Position numbers and translations under genes: made by a program. 64,000 bases of DNA, from positions 51,175 through 115,174 of the forward strand of contig NZ_KB908092.1 of NCBI RefSeq assembly GCF_000382345.1. The letters are read 5' to 3'. The DNA is from Massilia niastensis DSM 21313 (GTDB lineage Bacteria > Pseudomonadota > Gammaproteobacteria > Burkholderiales > Burkholderiaceae_D). The notes beneath the pieces were generated by a model that was not told where the DNA came from, made no database searches, and worked only from the letters and a program-made list of their open reading frames with translations. Below, piece by piece: positions 63,591-64,000 of the stretch. Every line of letters begins with the position of its first letter. The stretch's first letter is position 1.

Positions 63591-63719
63591 GGTGTTCTCC
63601 GTAAGATGTGCGCTAAGCGTAGCAGATAAATAACATCCGGACAAAGGGGAGCGTGTTGCCGCGACCGGCGCCGGCGGCCGGCAGCGCGCGCAAGGCCGTC
63701 ACGCTACACTAGTACAGCA

Positions 63720-64000
63720 TCACACTTCGATTTTCGGATACAGGTGCTTGAGTTTGATCCGGGCGTCTGCAGTACGGAATTGCCAGTCGATACCGGTCTG
63801 GCGTAGGTTGCGGCGACTGGCCCATTGTCGAGCCAACTGGTCCACGGCATCGACCTCATCGATATGGTGTCCGAGACATTGCCGCGTAGCGGCGCTCAGT
63901 TCCGATTCGGCCATGTTGAGCCAACTGCCATGCTTGGGAGTGTGGATCAACTCCAGCCTCCTCATCAGGCGTAGCGCCTCGGCAGGATCAAAAGCCTGGT
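63720..64000 (-). mobile_element. IS630-family transposase, C-terminal part (5' end outside window)
   Basis: The frame stays open to the right edge; 92 residues plus a partial codon are visible. AFDPAEALRLMRRLELIHTP then KHGSWLNMAESELSAATRQC contains the final acidic (E) region of the DDE domain; TGIDWQFRTADARIKLKHLY is the typical IS630 C-terminus. An internal Met at 63965 is not the real start. The left IS end is probably within 63705-63720 (CTAGTACAGCATC), with a TA target, but the matching terminus is outside. Whether the gene is intact upstream cannot be seen. Confidence 0.88.

Overview
The window looks like chromosomal DNA of a high-GC betaproteobacterium. The family is most likely Oxalobacteraceae, close to Massilia or Duganella. 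This is inferred from the ubiE/Tim44-like/ubiJ/ubiB block, the fmdB/DUF502/aspS/nudB/endonuclease-like/clsB block, a PhaM-type PHA-granule protein and the protein sequences; no search was run. Coding density is high. I found no rRNA, tRNA, CRISPR array or prophage.

1-6320 (all minus strand) holds a locus that resembles a Fap-type functional amyloid system: a VpsR-like sigma-54 activator, a 629-aa Thr/Asn/Asp-repeat plus Gly/Ala-rich secreted protein, a small secreted protein with the same C-terminal VIxQNSG motif, a C39 peptidase (FapD-like), a secreted FapE-like protein, and a coiled-coil plus beta-barrel outer-membrane protein (FapF-like, running off the left edge). A good sigma-54 promoter and TGTC/GACA inverted repeats lie between activator and amyloid gene. 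The giant repeat protein has a composition unlike FapB or FapC, and no FapA is visible. This is the most interesting part of the window.

6545-20579 is mostly housekeeping: a cache-type hybrid kinase, ubiquinone biosynthesis (ubiE, ubiJ, ubiB), a Tim44-like protein, a small methyltransferase, a 216-bp inverted-repeat element in a lower-GC gap, fmdB-like, DUF502, aspS, nudB, an endonuclease/phosphatase-family protein, clsB and hslR. 20870-27908 is a fatty-acid beta-oxidation operon behind a TetR-family gene (acyl-CoA dehydrogenase, FadN-type bifunctional enzyme, thiolase, enoyl-CoA hydratase).

27954-32933 is a tight minus-strand signalling cassette (TonB-dependent receptor, YfiR-like protein, hybrid kinase with two receivers) with a palindrome upstream. 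33165-36077 has a fosmidomycin-resistance-type MFS pump, an unknown protein, YjbQ and a CzcE-like protein. 36283-43205 is an arsenic island: ArsN1-like acetyltransferase, two ArsR genes, an MFS pump and ArsO-like flavoprotein in one operon, and arsR-arsC-arsB-arsH-DUF4326 in the divergent one. Two inverted copies of an 18-bp operator-like element separate the operons.

43210-53577 carries mixed genes: a GIN-domain protein, a GyrI-like protein, a Tat-exported AcpA-type phosphatase, a TPR protein, a DUF4142 protein, PaiB-like and OsmC-like genes divergent from a MocR/PdxR regulator, tag, and an MnmC whose methyltransferase half is degenerate. 53685-59429 is regulatory: DUF2892 protein with an overlapping ECF sigma factor, a PAS hybrid kinase, and a soluble kinase overlapping a TPR response regulator. 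The window ends with a large membrane patatin-like phospholipase, phaM and the 3' part of an IS630-family transposase.
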